A stretch of 64,000 nucleotides of DNA from positions 10,025,927 to 10,089,926 of the forward strand of contig NC_052114.1 of NCBI RefSeq assembly GCF_012273895.1, read 5' to 3'. Below the pieces are notes generated by a model. That model was given only the letters and a program-made list of their open reading frames with translations. It made no database searches and was not told where the DNA came from. This document shows positions 1-10,794 of this stretch, piece after piece (positions within the stretch are counted from its first letter, which is position 1; each line of letters begins with the position of its first letter). The position numbers were made by a program, and so were the translations under genes. Origin of the DNA: Zerene cesonia. Taxonomy: Eukaryota > Arthropoda > Insecta > Lepidoptera > Pieridae.

Positions 1-1199
1 ATTCGGGAAGTGACAAATAACCACATATTTTGATAAAACGGTAGCTTTTCTTGAATATAAAGTTACCACCTATCTTTTGATTGTATGTTTTTATAGGGCT
101 GCCACCACGCCGATTTAACAATATCGTATTTGGACTTCGTAAGTCGATCTTTTATAATCAGAGTATCAAGATAATCATCTTGATACTTGATTATAAATTT
201 ATAGGTAGCTATAATTTTATAAAAATTATATCCTAGATAATAAGTTGAACTAGAATAGAAAACAAATATATCATAAGAAATCTACTAGATATCTCCTCAC
301 TTCATCCTACTATTGTATGACTTTCCTTTGTTAACTTCTAAACATTCCCATTTACATTGCTAAATCAAGGAAAGTCTTATCCCATTTCTTTTTTTTTTTT
401 TGTTTAAAAATCATTAAGAATTGGTTTTGCATTGTGTTTAATTATTATATTTTTTTTTGACGCAATCAAATGACGGGTTTTTAACAAGGATATATGCACT
501 AACAATATGTTGTAATTTTTCACACAATTTTTTTTAATTAGCTTTCCAATAATTTATTAAGCACCAACCCTGTCCCAACGGCCGATCGGCTACCGTCATA
601 AAATACTCATTTTTATCACTAGCTCAGCGGCCGGCGCCTCTTATCTCTCTCATACTAGAAGAGTGCCGCCTAGAACATTCCACCGCTTTCATTATTGAAC
701 TTATATACGAACTTATCTGATGGTGTGGTGACCAACCTTTTAGGGATACTGGGATAATGGGTCAATAATTAAATACACGTTTTAAATAAAAAAAAATGGA
801 TAGACTTACCGTGTGGCACTGAAGCTCTGAAGTGGGTTAAAAAAAGGATATGGCAATTTAATTTAATGTAATGTCAGTCTATACGCAGATTATTATATGA
901 CACTCAACATCTGACCTAACACAAAACACAGGTGTCGATGTAATATCTGTCATATGTCTATTTTGATTTTTATGTAGGAAATAACCGTTTGGAAGGAAAA
1001 AATAAAATAAGTATATATAATGACATTTTTATTTACATTCAAATCAGTATCAAGTTCTTTAGGTCTTAAAAGTATTTATTAATAGTTATTTAGGATAAAG
1101 GATGCTCAATACTCAACAAATTAGCATCCATCTTTACTTACATATGTACAAATATGTAGATGATAACATGAAACAATTATAAATGAAGCATCATACCCA
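1..1199. other. no gene seen; AT-rich unique DNA
   Basis: No exon or repeat copy could be supported here. The only departure from AT-rich sequence is about 541..745, which is richer in CG dinucleotides and contains two GGCCG-type clusters (near 579 and 627). That block is a weak candidate for conserved non-coding DNA. Confidence 0.5.
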
Positions 1200-1480
1200 T
1201 CAAATTATTTGTGTCCCACACTTCCACGATCCCCAAACCCACGGTCACCAATTGAAAGTCCCTTAGCGCGCAGTGTAGCGCGGTAGCCCTTAAACCCAAC
1301 ATTTAATACCGCTCATAAAGGGACCACTAACCAACCGATAATTTTTCGTATTGTCTCGATAAATTAGCTTAATTAGGGTATAAAAGGTGGGGATCTAGCG
1401 AGCTCCTGGGTGGGCCAGCTGATCTTTAATTAGTCAGGGGTCTCTGCGAACTTCCTTGTTACCGTGTTAGTTTATCAATG
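1200..1480 (+). promoter_or_regulatory. possible TATA-containing regulatory block
   Basis: This is a repeat-free, lower-AT block with a good TATA-box match (TATAAAAG at 1379..1386) and a GC-richer sequence downstream. It has no adjacent open frame and no initiator I can argue for, so a promoter is only a possibility. A chance TATA match in AT-rich DNA is the main alternative. Confidence 0.2.
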
Positions 1481-1853
1481 ATATATTGAGCGCCGGTAGG
1501 GTCTCTGCATTTGATAAAATTTGAGACGAATCATTCAATCGTTTTGTTGGGATTTTATTTTCGCTCTTTTTTTAACCCTATTGAAAATAAATTGACAAAA
1601 TTCGATGAAATGAGAGAAGTAGAAGTAAATAAAGGATTTACTGATTTAAAAAAGTATTTATGAAATGAAATTAAAAGTTTAACGAGATCTCAGTTGTCTT
1701 CCCTTTTCCTAGTTACCTGCTTATTGAAAATCGAAAATGCGTACTAAAGAGTACAATGAAATAATTAACATAGAAAGCAATAGACAAACAAAAACGAAAA
1801 CATTTTAAATGAATTGAATTGAATTCATATTAAAAATCATCACAAAATAGTAA
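1481..1853. other. no gene seen
   Basis: AT-rich sequence with a short GAATT run near 1810..1826. Nothing else recognisable. Confidence 0.5.
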
Positions 1854-1854
1854 A

Positions 1855-2030
1855 AGTGTCTTTCTCTGTCCTTACGCCCCTATGTATGCTTACATCTTTT
1901 AAACTACGCAACGGATTTTGATGGCGTTTTTTTTTAATAGATAGAGTGAAATAAGTGGAAGGTTTACATGTGTAATAACATCTATTTAACTCGGAATTTA
2001 ACGCGTGCGAAGCCGCGGGCATAAGCTAGT
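1855..2030 (-). repeat. family C interspersed repeat (CTAGCT...GCCCGCGG type)
   Basis: On the minus strand the element starts CTAGCTTATGCCCGCGGC at 2030 and runs through the 'CCGTTGCGTAGTTTAAAAGA' block seen at 1894..1913. It matches the copies at 29352, 35477 and 62825 in this window. The 63-residue-scale open frame across it is incidental. Such elements are dispersed widely in Lepidoptera. I think they are non-autonomous retroelements but cannot fix the class from sequence alone. Confidence 0.75.
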
Positions 2031-2214
2031 AAATAATAAACACAAAATAGTGTTGTGAATGAACAGATATACCATCCAGGTAATAATTAGGGTTGCCACC
2101 TTTTTTGAGGGCAGTGTTTTTTACAAAGTTGTTTTTTTAATATTGCAAAAAAGTAATCTTAAAAAAAAGTTTTTGACATTTATTACGATGACTTAGATTT
2201 ATCTATCAATGTTT

Positions 2215-2565
2215 TATTGACGTGACAACGTCTTAAATTAGGTTGCGGCTCGGAGTCACTCATGAAAAAGTGTAACGCCCGGTAACGTTACGATGAGTCA
2301 CCGAACTATGATCGGTCCGCCGCGCGCGCACCACTAGAGAATTGAATCGGCGCGTGCTTGTGTCTCTGTCTCTGTCTTTTTAGTAAACAAAATATATTTT
2401 CTATAGTTAAAATTTGTGCAATTCTTATTTTCATTCAATTCCTTGTTCCTATTGTGCAATTTAATAATATTCATATCAATAAATATTCTACCGAGAAAAA
2501 GACGTTGTCACGTAAAATCTTCGCCCGTAAAACCGACTTTACAGGCAACCATTTTTATTTTTAGA
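2215..2565. repeat. putative non-autonomous element with inverted 15-mers
   Basis: A perfect 15 bp inverted pair, ACGTGACAACGTCTT at 2220..2234 and its complement at 2499..2513, brackets a GC-richer interior. The interior includes GGTAACGTTACGATGAGTCACC near 2280 and a CpG-rich run near 2318. The arrangement resembles the ends of a small DNA element, and I believe similar sequence recurs in other Lepidoptera, but no second copy lies in this window. The 68-residue frame inside shows no domain. A coincidental inverted pair remains possible. Confidence 0.4.
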
Positions 2566-3245
2566 TAACTACTTACGAATATGATTGAGATTTACATTAA
2601 AATGTACAGCCTCTTTACCTTTTTCTCGTCATTTTGTATTCATTACGAATAACAAATCAATCTTACTAAATTTCTGTAACATATTATTATAGTGCAATTT
2701 AATGAAACGTGACTAAAATGCAAATCTCTGTTTTATTCATACTTGTATCTATAACAATTTTCAAAAACATCCATTATAACAACGGCACGGGATAAAACGT
2801 TTTCTAAATTTTACAAAATCCTCTCTTTTGAAAGTCGGTTAAAAGTACCTGCCCCTTGGACGTTCTTGGCACACAGTAGACCATCAATCATCGTCCGTGG
2901 TTGCCATAAACCAGCTCTTATCTACCAGATAACGATGTATGCACTAATTGAAATATGAACACTATGACAGCTTTATGTGTTAGCTAATTACCTAAAGATA
3001 AGGGGGAATGCTATTACGCCTTAATATAGAATTAAAGAAAATTTTTATTACCTTGAGGATATGTGATAATTCTGTTTTCTTTGCTAAAAAATAAAATATA
3101 ACAGTTAGAAAAAGGGATAGCGAGAGAGGTGCTTTTTATGAGGTAGCTTTTTGCACGCCGTTTTGCACGCATACTCAAAGGAACATCTCATAGTAGCCCA
3201 TATCTCTCGAGCCTGTTAACTCCAGATACAAAAATCACATTAAAA
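2566..3245. other. no gene seen
   Basis: AT-rich. Around 3105..3200 the sequence is more balanced, but there is no frame or repeat that I can assign. Confidence 0.5.
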
Positions 3246-3309
3246 ATCGCTCGTTTGTGACATGAAAGGAGGATAAACAAACACACTTTCATATTTATAA
3301 TGTTAGTAA
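3246..3309 (+). repeat. 3' fragment of a CTAGCT-type repeat
   Basis: It ends with CACTTTCATATTTATAATGTTAGTAAG, the typical tail of the A/F/J group, preceded by ACAAACA. The 5' body is missing, so the copy is truncated. Assigned by tail similarity only. Confidence 0.5.
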
Positions 3310-3359
3310 GGTTTTATTTTGATACTGAAAAATACATAGTATAATTTTGTGCTTTTATT

Positions 3360-3554
3360 TTACGTAAAGACGTTTTAACGGATTTTAAACGCGATTTATT
3401 GATTATATAATTAAGATACACATTCAAGACATGTTATATCTTAGTCTCCCCATGATCATGCTCGCTGTAAAGTTTTCGAAACGTTGGCTCAAATAATATA
3501 TTATATATAATCAATAAATCGCGCTTAAAATCCGTTTAAATATCTTTAATTTCT
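3360..3554. mobile_element. fold-back Penelope-like terminal remnant (family P)
   Basis: Inverted arms at about 3373..3414 and 3508..3537 read AACGGATTTTAAACGCGATT outward-in. They enclose a block at 3442..3492 with CTCGCTGTAAAG and TTCGAAACGTT. The same arms and core form both ends of the larger element at 41408..42105, where Penelope-like coding motifs survive. I therefore read this as a coding-less derivative carrying only terminal sequence. The flanking 32 bp extension seen in the other two copies is not recognisable here. Confidence 0.6.
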
Positions 3555-4490
3555 AACTGATAAATTAGAAACTTAAGCTAATTCAGCGTGATTATAGCCT
3601 AGTGCAAACTTATAAAAATTCCAAGTGCCACGATTTTTGTAATAAATAAAACGTGATTAAAAAAAAAAACTCAGCACAATAACTGTCTCAAATCCCGTAC
3701 CTCCTTATCATATTTAAATCAATATCCCATAATATTATTAATTTGCATAGAGAATTGGCGTTTATTTTGCTCTTAAATACTATTATTTACTCAATGTACC
3801 ATTAAGAATGATTCGCCCCGTGTTAATGACATAGATTTAATTTTTTTCTCTTAGAATTAACAAGTAGATGTCATTACTAAACTATATTTAAGTCTGCATG
3901 ACTTTAAGATACGATAGTTTATGAGATAAAGATAGCCAGTTGAGTTGTTTTCTATTTTTATTCAGTTACTTTCGACGTGAATTCCTTAGATTCTGGATGG
4001 ATAAAAATAATTATATTATTATATGTACACATATATATAAAACAATTGTATTAGCGATACGCCCCAGCTTCGCCCGTGCTATAAACAGCTTATAACATTC
4101 AGGATTCACATATAAATCCGACGGTAAAAAATTATTGAAATCGGTCCATCAGTTTCTGAGATTAGTGCGTTCAAACAAACAAACTCTTCCGCTTTATACA
4201 ATTAGTATAAATTTATATTTATGGTACAGTGATTATTTTATTATAATCATCGTGACTGGGAAGTAGAAGTAGGTGTACCCAATAAAAACAATTATTAAAT
4301 TTTTTTTTTTGCACCGTAAGTCTAATGGTACCAAAACCTGTCTATAAAACAATTAATAGCCCAAAGATATCTGAGATGCCTGTGGCTTTGGACCATGAAA
4401 TTATAAGCCGCATTGATCTAGCTATAAGATAGCAATAGGTCAAAGTATCTGTATGTCTTTTTATATGCATACTATTCACTTTATTTTTTT
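3555..4490. other. no gene seen apart from one repeat
   Basis: Apart from the repeat at 4052..4211 the stretch is AT-rich unique sequence with no supported exon. Confidence 0.5.
4052..4211 (+). repeat. family D interspersed repeat
   Basis: It starts near ACGCCCCAGCTTCGCCCGTG and carries TTGAAATCGGTCCATCAGTT and AAACAAACAAACTCTTCC, ending TACAATTAGTATA. This layout (coding-like CG-rich head, 'ATCGGTCC' middle, AAACAAAC, ATTAGTATA tail) is shared by many short lepidopteran repeats. The head is degenerate. Confidence 0.6.
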
Positions 4491-4703
4491 CTAGCTGCGC
4501 CCCGCGGTTTCACCCGCGTAAGTCTGTATCCCGTAGAAATATCGGGATATAAAGTCCCTATGTGTTATTCCAGCTGTCCAGCTATCTACGTACCAAATTT
4601 AATTGCAATCGGTTCAGTAGTTTTTGCGTGAAAGAGCAACAAACATACATACACATATACATATATCCATACTCACAAACTATCGCATTTAAAATATTAG
4701 TAT
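4491..4703 (+). repeat. family A interspersed repeat
   Basis: Near-complete copy from CTAGCTGCGCCCCGCGGTTT through AATCGGTTCAGTAGTTTTTG to a TCGCATTTAAAATATTAGTA tail. Other copies lie at 13582 (-), 14634 (+), 21911 (-), 42835 (+) and, fused to another family, at 52052. The CA/TA-rich stretch before the tail is expanded relative to the others (ACATACATACACATATACAT). Confidence 0.8.
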
Positions 4704-4879
4704 TTTATATGACTGACTGATGACCGTCTCAAAATATTCACTTGTCTATCTATGAATGTAATTTCAGTTAAGGATCGATTCCATTAGAAACATTCGTTTT
4801 TGCATAATTCAGGGCCATATTATTATTTCGTCGTACAAACCTCATAATAACAGAAAAGTGTTCTACACACCACATTGGA

Positions 4880-5010
4880 GACAAAAAATGGCGACTCTAA
4901 AGATCAATAACGACTACGTTAGTTATTGTGCGCGTGCGCAGGGCGGGGCCGCTTTGATCTCGCCGCGGTACGCCCCACATGGGATACGTGTTATGGAGGA
5001 TCGCGCTTAA
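4880..5010. promoter_or_regulatory. GC-rich island with NRF-1-like and Sp1-like sites
   Basis: An abrupt CG-rich block in AT-rich DNA. It contains TGCGCGTGCGCA at 4929..4940, one base off the NRF-1 palindrome, followed at once by GGGCGGGGCC (Sp1/KLF type) at 4941..4950. The same 12-mer recurs at 52438..52449. No frame begins here that I would call an exon. It may be a CpG-type promoter, an enhancer or an unrecognised repeat. Confidence 0.3.
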
Positions 5011-5135
5011 CAAACTACGAATGTTTTATTGAAATTTAAACGGTTAATGGTCGTGCGAATTTCAAGAGTCAGTTTTCTCATTAATATTTATTATTTTATA
5101 ATTTAAACCTTTTTGATTGCTTAAATTAATTACCG

Positions 5136-5253
5136 ACGACATGCGACATCCGCCAACCCGCACCAGCGTGGTAGATTATGGCCAGCACCCCCGTAAAAGG
5201 CCTGTCTCTCAGCAGTGGGAACATGTATGAGCTGATGAAGATGAAAGCTGATA
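5136..5253 (+). repeat. S SINE, 3' half
   Basis: It begins at the internal GACGACATGCGACATCCGCC block and continues through AACCCGCACCAGCGTGGTAG and CAGCAGTGGGAACATGTATG to a degenerate GATGAAGATGA tail. The tRNA-like head is missing. The open frame reported across the opposite strand is part of this repeat and its flank. Confidence 0.75.
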
Positions 5254-5664
5254 ATCTATTCAATATCTCATAAATCCTCGTAGTAAAAAATATATCAATA
5301 TAAAATCTACTTATAGCACAATGAATATCTAAATACATCACTTTCTCACTACTTAATCGTCTCGCATCTAATTGAAGACAATTAGAACAGATAGCGTAGC
5401 GAACAATGAGATGGGATGTTCTTTGTTTTATCTGTGCCCATTGTGAAACCGCGGGAATTGAGTTTCTTATCTGTGTGGGAGGAGATCTTTGTACAGTCAC
5501 GGATTGGAGAATCATTTAACGAATAAAATAATTGCCGTATTGTATTTATATTCAACAGTGAAAGCAGTGTCTCAGTCGTTGGGTCCTAGGGCTTATGCAA
5601 AAAGACGGGGGGTGGATATTTGCAAGCGTGAAGAAAAAAATTGATTTTTGATATTATCTGTAGG
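5254..5664. other. no gene seen
   Basis: Unique sequence. The minus-strand 129-codon open stretch that spans 5126..5515 is seeded in the S repeat and has no family resemblance that I can see. Confidence 0.45.
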
Positions 5665-5822
5665 CACATTATTCAGATCACCACCGCTCGAAACGGTCAT
5701 AGAAAACATGGTGCGGAAAGCAGTATGTCCAAGAATCAAAAGTTAAATCAACTCCCAACTCGCACTTACCCAGCTTGGTAGATTATGGCCTAACACCATA
5801 GGAGGCCTGTGTCAGCGCATTA
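5665..5822 (+). repeat. S SINE, degenerate and tail-less
   Basis: It contains CACCGCTCGAAACGGTCATAG, GTCCAAGAATCAAAAGTT and GCTTGGTAGATTATGGCCTA, the middle and 3' blocks of the S family. It stops at GGAGGCCTGTGTCAGCGCAT without the GATGAT tail. It lies about 410 bp downstream of another S fragment in the same orientation. Confidence 0.65.
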
Positions 5823-5825
5823 AAA

Positions 5826-6715
5826 ACATAATTATATGAGTATTATATAGTCTTTAAATTACACACGCCGGTTTCTTTGTTAATTATCTTATGAAAATAT
5901 TAATTAATTTACTAACTTTCTTTAAAACTTCCTGCCGACAGAAATACCGTAAAAAATGCGCGATAGTACATATTTTCACCCATTGTATATATATATACAT
6001 ATATGTAACACAATTTATTCCACCCACAACGTCTCATTATAATGTAACTAACAAAGACGCAATTATTTGATGCGCAATGCTCTTATAACGATCCTAAGAA
6101 TAAGTCGGAAAATATGATGGTGATAAAATATTTTCATAAAGCCAAATTACCACACAAAAAACAAATCTCACCGCAAACATCCATTCACATATTTATACAT
6201 TATACCCCCAATTATATATAATTACTTGTAAATATCTCGCTACCGAAAACAGGCGCTAATTACAATTTTAATTGCTCATTTATAATGCTGAAAATATTAT
6301 CCGAGAAAAATGCGCTTATAAAAACATAAAAATTAATATAATTAACACTGTATTTTAGTTAACGAGTCCGCTTGCAGGCATTCAAATTTTATTTATATCG
6401 TTTTTAATATAGTTGTTCACACTTAATAATTTTCGTTTAAAAAATCGTAAATTCCTTCGCATTGAATACAGATATTTTGATTAGAACTCATAATTAATTT
6501 TAACATATCAGATGTGATTGTAAAGTTTTAAATAATATAAGATGCTTATCTACAAACATCAGTTCGAACATAGGTTGCTAATGTATTAAATCTAACTTAA
6601 TTTTTACTAGTACATAGTTATCTCATTTAATCTAACCGTATGTAAAATATTATTATAAATCTTTATTTGGTGCCCTCGTTCATTAGGATATTCAGACATT
6701 AAAAAAGGTTACGAT
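5826..6715. other. no gene seen
   Basis: Strongly AT-rich, with a TATATATA run near 5984..6003. No repeat copy or exon recognised. Confidence 0.5.
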
Positions 6716-6796
6716 AGCACCGCCTCTTTTGTACAGTGGTAAACGAGCGAGAGTAGAACCAAGAGGTGTCTGGTTCGGTTCGATTCTCAGTGGGGA
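6716..6796 (+). mobile_element. tRNA-derived SINE head, plus orientation
   Basis: ACCGCCTCTTTTGTACAGTG, then GTAGAACCAAGAGG and GGTTCGATTCTCAGTGGGGA, reproduce the tRNA-like head of the neighbouring minus-strand SINE, including a B-box-like GGTTCGATTC. The SINE body is absent: after GGGGACTAAAAAGG the sequence runs straight into the 3' end of the opposite-strand element. It is a truncated second insertion or an inverted duplication of the head. Confidence 0.65.
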
Positions 6797-7023
6797 CTAA
6801 AAAGGCTGTAAAAGGTAAACATGTGGTAGTCAAGTCCCAAGTCTATGTGGCAGATGATATTCATCTGTTTCACTGATCGATTTTCTTTATGGACAAGTAG
6901 GTGATCAGCCTTCTGTGTCCTGCCAGACCCAGACATGTTTTTTTGTGCGTCCCCACCGGGATTCGAACCCACGACCCCTCGGTTCTACGGTCACGCGTTA
7001 ACCACTGTACCAAGGAGGCGGTC
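6797..7023 (-). mobile_element. tRNA-derived SINE
   Basis: On the minus strand: GACCGCCTCCTTGGTACAGT (A-box region TGGTACAGTGG) then GGGTTCGAATCCCGGTGGGG, a perfect Pol III B box (GGTTCGAATCC), then a body with ACAAAAAAACATGTCTGGGT and CACAGAAGGCTGATCACC. The full A/B-box head makes this a Pol III-type SINE. The 3' end abuts the plus-oriented head at 6716..6796, so the two heads face each other. Confidence 0.8.
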
Positions 7024-7049
7024 TGGTCCTACGAGCCGGAGCCTGTTAA

Positions 7050-7194
7050 AAAGTAGCCAATGTGCTAATCCAGGCTAAATCTATCTTTATACCAAATTGC
7101 ATACAGATAAGCTGTTTTCGCGTGCAAGAGTAACAAACATCCACATATCCATCCAACCATACATAAAAACTGTATAATGATATTAGTAGGATGA
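7050..7194 (+). repeat. family H interspersed repeat
   Basis: AAAAAGTAGCCAATGTGCTA, then TAAGCTGTTTTCGCGTGCAA, AGTAACAAACATCCACATAT and a GATATTAGTAGGATG tail. A minus-strand copy of the same family lies at 10432. It begins directly downstream of the SINE pair. Confidence 0.65.
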
Positions 7195-9465
7195 AATGTT
7201 TGTTTAAAACCTTCCGAGACTGCTAACGGAATAAATTGAAGATGGAGTCACGTACAAAATTAAATGCCCTTTATTAAAGGAAAGGGTTCGTGGATGAAGG
7301 AGAAATTGCAGTAGCTAAATCTTACAGTTTATTTAAAATTTTCATTACGCCGACTCTTAAGTGCTTCGTGTAATTAATTTCGGTTTACTTTTTAATTTAG
7401 TTCGACATTCATTGCTTGTTTTAATTAATATGAGTTCACAAGGGTCTTTTAACGATAAATGTTTTTATTGAAATTTCTACAGTATATTAATAAATTTGAT
7501 AATTAATCTACTAATCTTATATATATACATTTTATATTTATATTTTCTAAAATTGATTTGGCGATATTTCGACAACGCGACGGTTGGACAAACGGACGGT
7601 TAGATAAGTTCCTATTTCCTGAAAGAAATTTGATTCGGTCCTTATATGGGTAGATCGTAGAAGTTAGAAGGCTGACCATTAGACCATATTACAACCATTA
7701 TATACCCCGTATTTGGTACCCATAAATTTAATGACCCCCACAATCGAGTACGTTTCAGCGCATTTTATTTCCATATTATTTAGTTATTTACTTTTATTAT
7801 TCTTTAAACGGATGCCATAAACATAGAAGCAATGTTCGCTGCGATGGAATGCCCATAATATTTTAAGGTTAGCCATAAAACATGATTGATGTTTAAACAA
7901 GCGGCGAGGAGGTTATGCGAGGTAGTTACTCACCTATTAATCACTCTATAGTATTTTTACGAGAGTCATACGTCGTGAATATGCACGAGCGCTTTCCTAA
8001 TTATGACATTTTTGTATTTTTATGATGCCAAGTTTATTGCTTCTTTGAAAAATTATATGAAATGGAACAGGTGTTGAAGGCGGTTTGTGTAATCCGCCAT
8101 TTCACGAAGTGCTCCGTGTAAACATAGAAGATAAAAAATATGTTCATTATTATATATACAAGGCGACTACACAGTTACCTATGACGTTCCTTCTAGAATT
8201 TTTTTACTTGTATATTATTTTGAACTAGCTAACCCACGCAACTAACTGTCTGTTCGAAATTATTAGAAGAAATAATCAAAGATATACTACAGCTATAGGT
8301 ATGAGTTACATTAAGAGGTTTAGGTAGGAAAATGGAAAAGTACCTGAAATATGCTCGAATGTTTATGGACGTAGAAATAGTAGGTAAAAAATCGCCTGCG
8401 GCGAAAGTCTATGGATTTAAAAATGATATCTCCAAAAATTAGCATAAGCATAAATTACAATTAGCATAAGTAAATTGGGCTAGAATATGCGAAAAATAAA
8501 AGAAGAATCCTGAATATTGTTATGACCTATGTAAAGAGTTTCATAGCTTAAAAAAAAAATCATGCTACAAATTAGCCCTAATTTTTGAAACATATGGAAC
8601 ATGCCAAACATCGATTTTATAAGTAACTTGACGCTCGTTCCGGCTCCGCCCGGATTTCAAGATTTCAGATTAGCATTTAATAAGGATAAAAAGTATCCTA
8701 TCACCTAAGTCAGCTCCCTGTCTGTATACTAAATTTCAGCGTGATTGACGGACAAATATCCAAACAAACAGACTTTCACACTTATAATATTAGTGTGATT
8801 TTTTATCATCATTTCTGTCTAAATCTATTACTACTGTATATAAATGCCTTCTAAAGAGAACTATATAAATATGAATATAAATTCCTTTTAGAGAAACAAA
8901 AACAAAATCGCTGAAACAATAATTTAATTTTATTAAATAGCATCATTATATTGCAAAATATTTTTTATTTCTCGTGTAAGTTCAAAAATCTGCACTAATA
9001 GAACTTATCATATAATTACGTATGATGATATACTCCATGTTGAATTTAGAGTAACATAAAAAAATATGTTATGACCATAGACATTTGTCACACCAAACTG
9101 TTAAGGTCTGACGAACATACAATTGTAACCATCTCTTTCGTAATCGACCTAAAACGTTTTATTTTAAAACATTCTGGAACATTCCCAATTACGTCTTCAT
9201 GCGAAGTTCAAACATCATTAGGAGCAAGGCAAAGTTGTCTCAACAGCTATTAATCCACACTCTCTAATGAAGTGGGGGATTAAGTTTCCCTCGCATGATA
9301 ACACGGAACATTTTTCATAAAATAACGTGAGTTTGCAGTTTCAGAAATGGGGGTTGGGGTTGGTTTGGTGTTTTTATATACGCTTAAGATATGAATTTGT
9401 ATATGATTTATTTTGATCCAGTCATTTAATTCAATAAATTTGGTAGGTAACGTGATTACCTTGCA
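7195..9465. other. no gene seen apart from one repeat
   Basis: Contains the family E repeat (8629..8810). The remainder is AT-rich. Around 7560..7650 there is a CG-containing patch (GACAACGCGACGGTTGGACA) and near 8390 a GCCTGCGGCGAAAGTC patch that could be worn repeat fragments, but I cannot assign them. Confidence 0.45.
8629..8810 (+). repeat. family E interspersed repeat
   Basis: CGTTCCGGCTCCGCCCGGAT, AAAGTATCCTATCACCTAAG, TCAGCGTGATTGACGGACAA and a CACTTATAATATTAGTGTGA tail. It has the head-middle-tail plan of families A-J with its own body. No second copy in the window. Confidence 0.65.
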
Positions 9466-9846
9466 CATCAGTGGTGGCTCATTGGTGGAGAAGTCGGGAG
9501 TTCGGGACCGTGCAAGCGTGTCAAAAATACATCGATTTTTCAATGTATCTGCTCATTGTCTACATCACCACGACTCGAAACGGAGAAGGAAAACGTGTAC
9601 GGCAAACAGCATGTTCAACAATCAAAGACATGTCATATAGCAATTCGTCAATGTAGTGGATTATCGCCTAAAAACTATATAATAATCTATATTCGATACC
9701 TCCTGCAAAGATGTCCAAGAATCAAAAGTTCGACGGCATGTGACACCTGCCAACCCGCACTTAGCCAGCGTGGTGGATTATGGCATCATAGGAGGCCTGT
9801 ATCCCAGCAGTGGGAACATATTTGGGCTGATGATGATGATGATGAA
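9466..9846 (+). repeat. S SINE, two copies fused in tandem
   Basis: A full head (TGGTGGCTCATTGGTGG with A-box-like TGGCTCATTGG, and GAGTTCGGGACC as a worn B box) leads through the middle blocks to TAGTGGATTATCGCCTAAAA near 9654. After about 35 bp a second 3' half begins (ATGTCCAAGAATCAAAAGTT at 9711) and ends with a (GAT)n tail at 9826..9846. The internal block thus occurs twice. The 138-codon frame across it is a by-product. Confidence 0.75.
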
Positions 9847-10431
9847 TCTATGCCACAATCTTTATATGTAGGGCAACGCAAACAATCACATATTAAAAAT
9901 TCCCGAAAAACATTCTTAAAGCAAAGCTCTGTACTATTTATTGCACACTTGTATAGATACATATTATATTAACAAAATGTTTTACTTCAAAATCACTTGA
10001 AATGTCTATGCCAATATTTAGTTATATGAGGTGTGCGACAGACGGACATACGGGGCTACATTATTCATCAACATCAGCCGGCCACGCGTCCAAATGTCAA
10101 ACAAAAACGCGAACGGAGCCGGATGTCGCATATTTACTTACATACCTGTTCAATTGCCGTTGCGAATTTATTAGCTGGATGGTTGGATGTGTGGCGGTTG
10201 CTATTTTGGCCAATGGGGGAACTATGGACATAACAATTTAAATATTTTGCTTATCTCTTGTACGATTGTATAAGCTACGTGGAGATTTTGTCGTAGCTAA
10301 AACACATATCCGAGTATAAATATTTATTAATCTTTACAAACTTCAGATGGCATTTTTTTTTGTGTACGTATTTTTAAGAAATAATCTCTCATATACTCGT
10401 AGTATTTAAGTATATTATGTTCACGATAGTT

Positions 10432-10556
10432 TGTAAGTATGGATAGACGTACGGATGTAGTTTTTTTCACGCGAAAACAGCTTATCGCATCTGTATGAAA
10501 TTTGATACAGAGATAGATTATAGTCTGGATAGGCACATAGGCTACTTTTTAGCTGG
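10432..10556 (-). repeat. family H interspersed repeat
   Basis: On the minus strand: AAAAAGTAGCCTATGTGCCT, ATAATCTATCTCTGTATCAA, GATAAGCTGTTTTCGCGTGA. Same order of blocks as the copy at 7050..7194. The ATTAGTAGGAT tail is lost. Confidence 0.6.
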
Positions 10557-10794
10557 GTACAAGGCGAATGACGCGAATGACATTTGAAAAACTTAATCGT
10601 TTCGAGCTTACAATTGAAATCAAAGTATGTGTTTGATTTCTACAAACAATAAGACTGGTCTAGCCGATCCCTTGGTAGGAAGGGTCAGGTGGCTCTAGGT
10701 CCGATTCTTAAGATTCGAAAAGTATTATGTCATAAAAATTATTAATAAACATTTCACAAACGTATGTATTTACACATTCTATACATTATAATAT

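Noticed and set aside
1379..1386. TATA box of a gene starting near 1410
   Set aside because: No exon follows. Kept only as a weak regulatory note.
2358..2564. 68-codon frame rich in hydrophobic residues, looks like a membrane peptide
   Set aside because: Its composition follows from T-rich sequence in a putative repeat; no conserved start or signal features.
5126..5515. 129-codon minus-strand open frame
   Set aside because: It begins in an S repeat and runs into AT-rich DNA; no domain, no usable start context. An incidental opening.
6950..7023. functional tRNA gene on the minus strand
   Set aside because: A and B boxes are good, but the sequence continues into a SINE body and a paired acceptor stem cannot be drawn.
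9556..9972. 138-codon plus-strand open frame
   Set aside because: It lies across the fused S repeat. The residues are translated SINE, ending in translated GAT tail (DDDDE).
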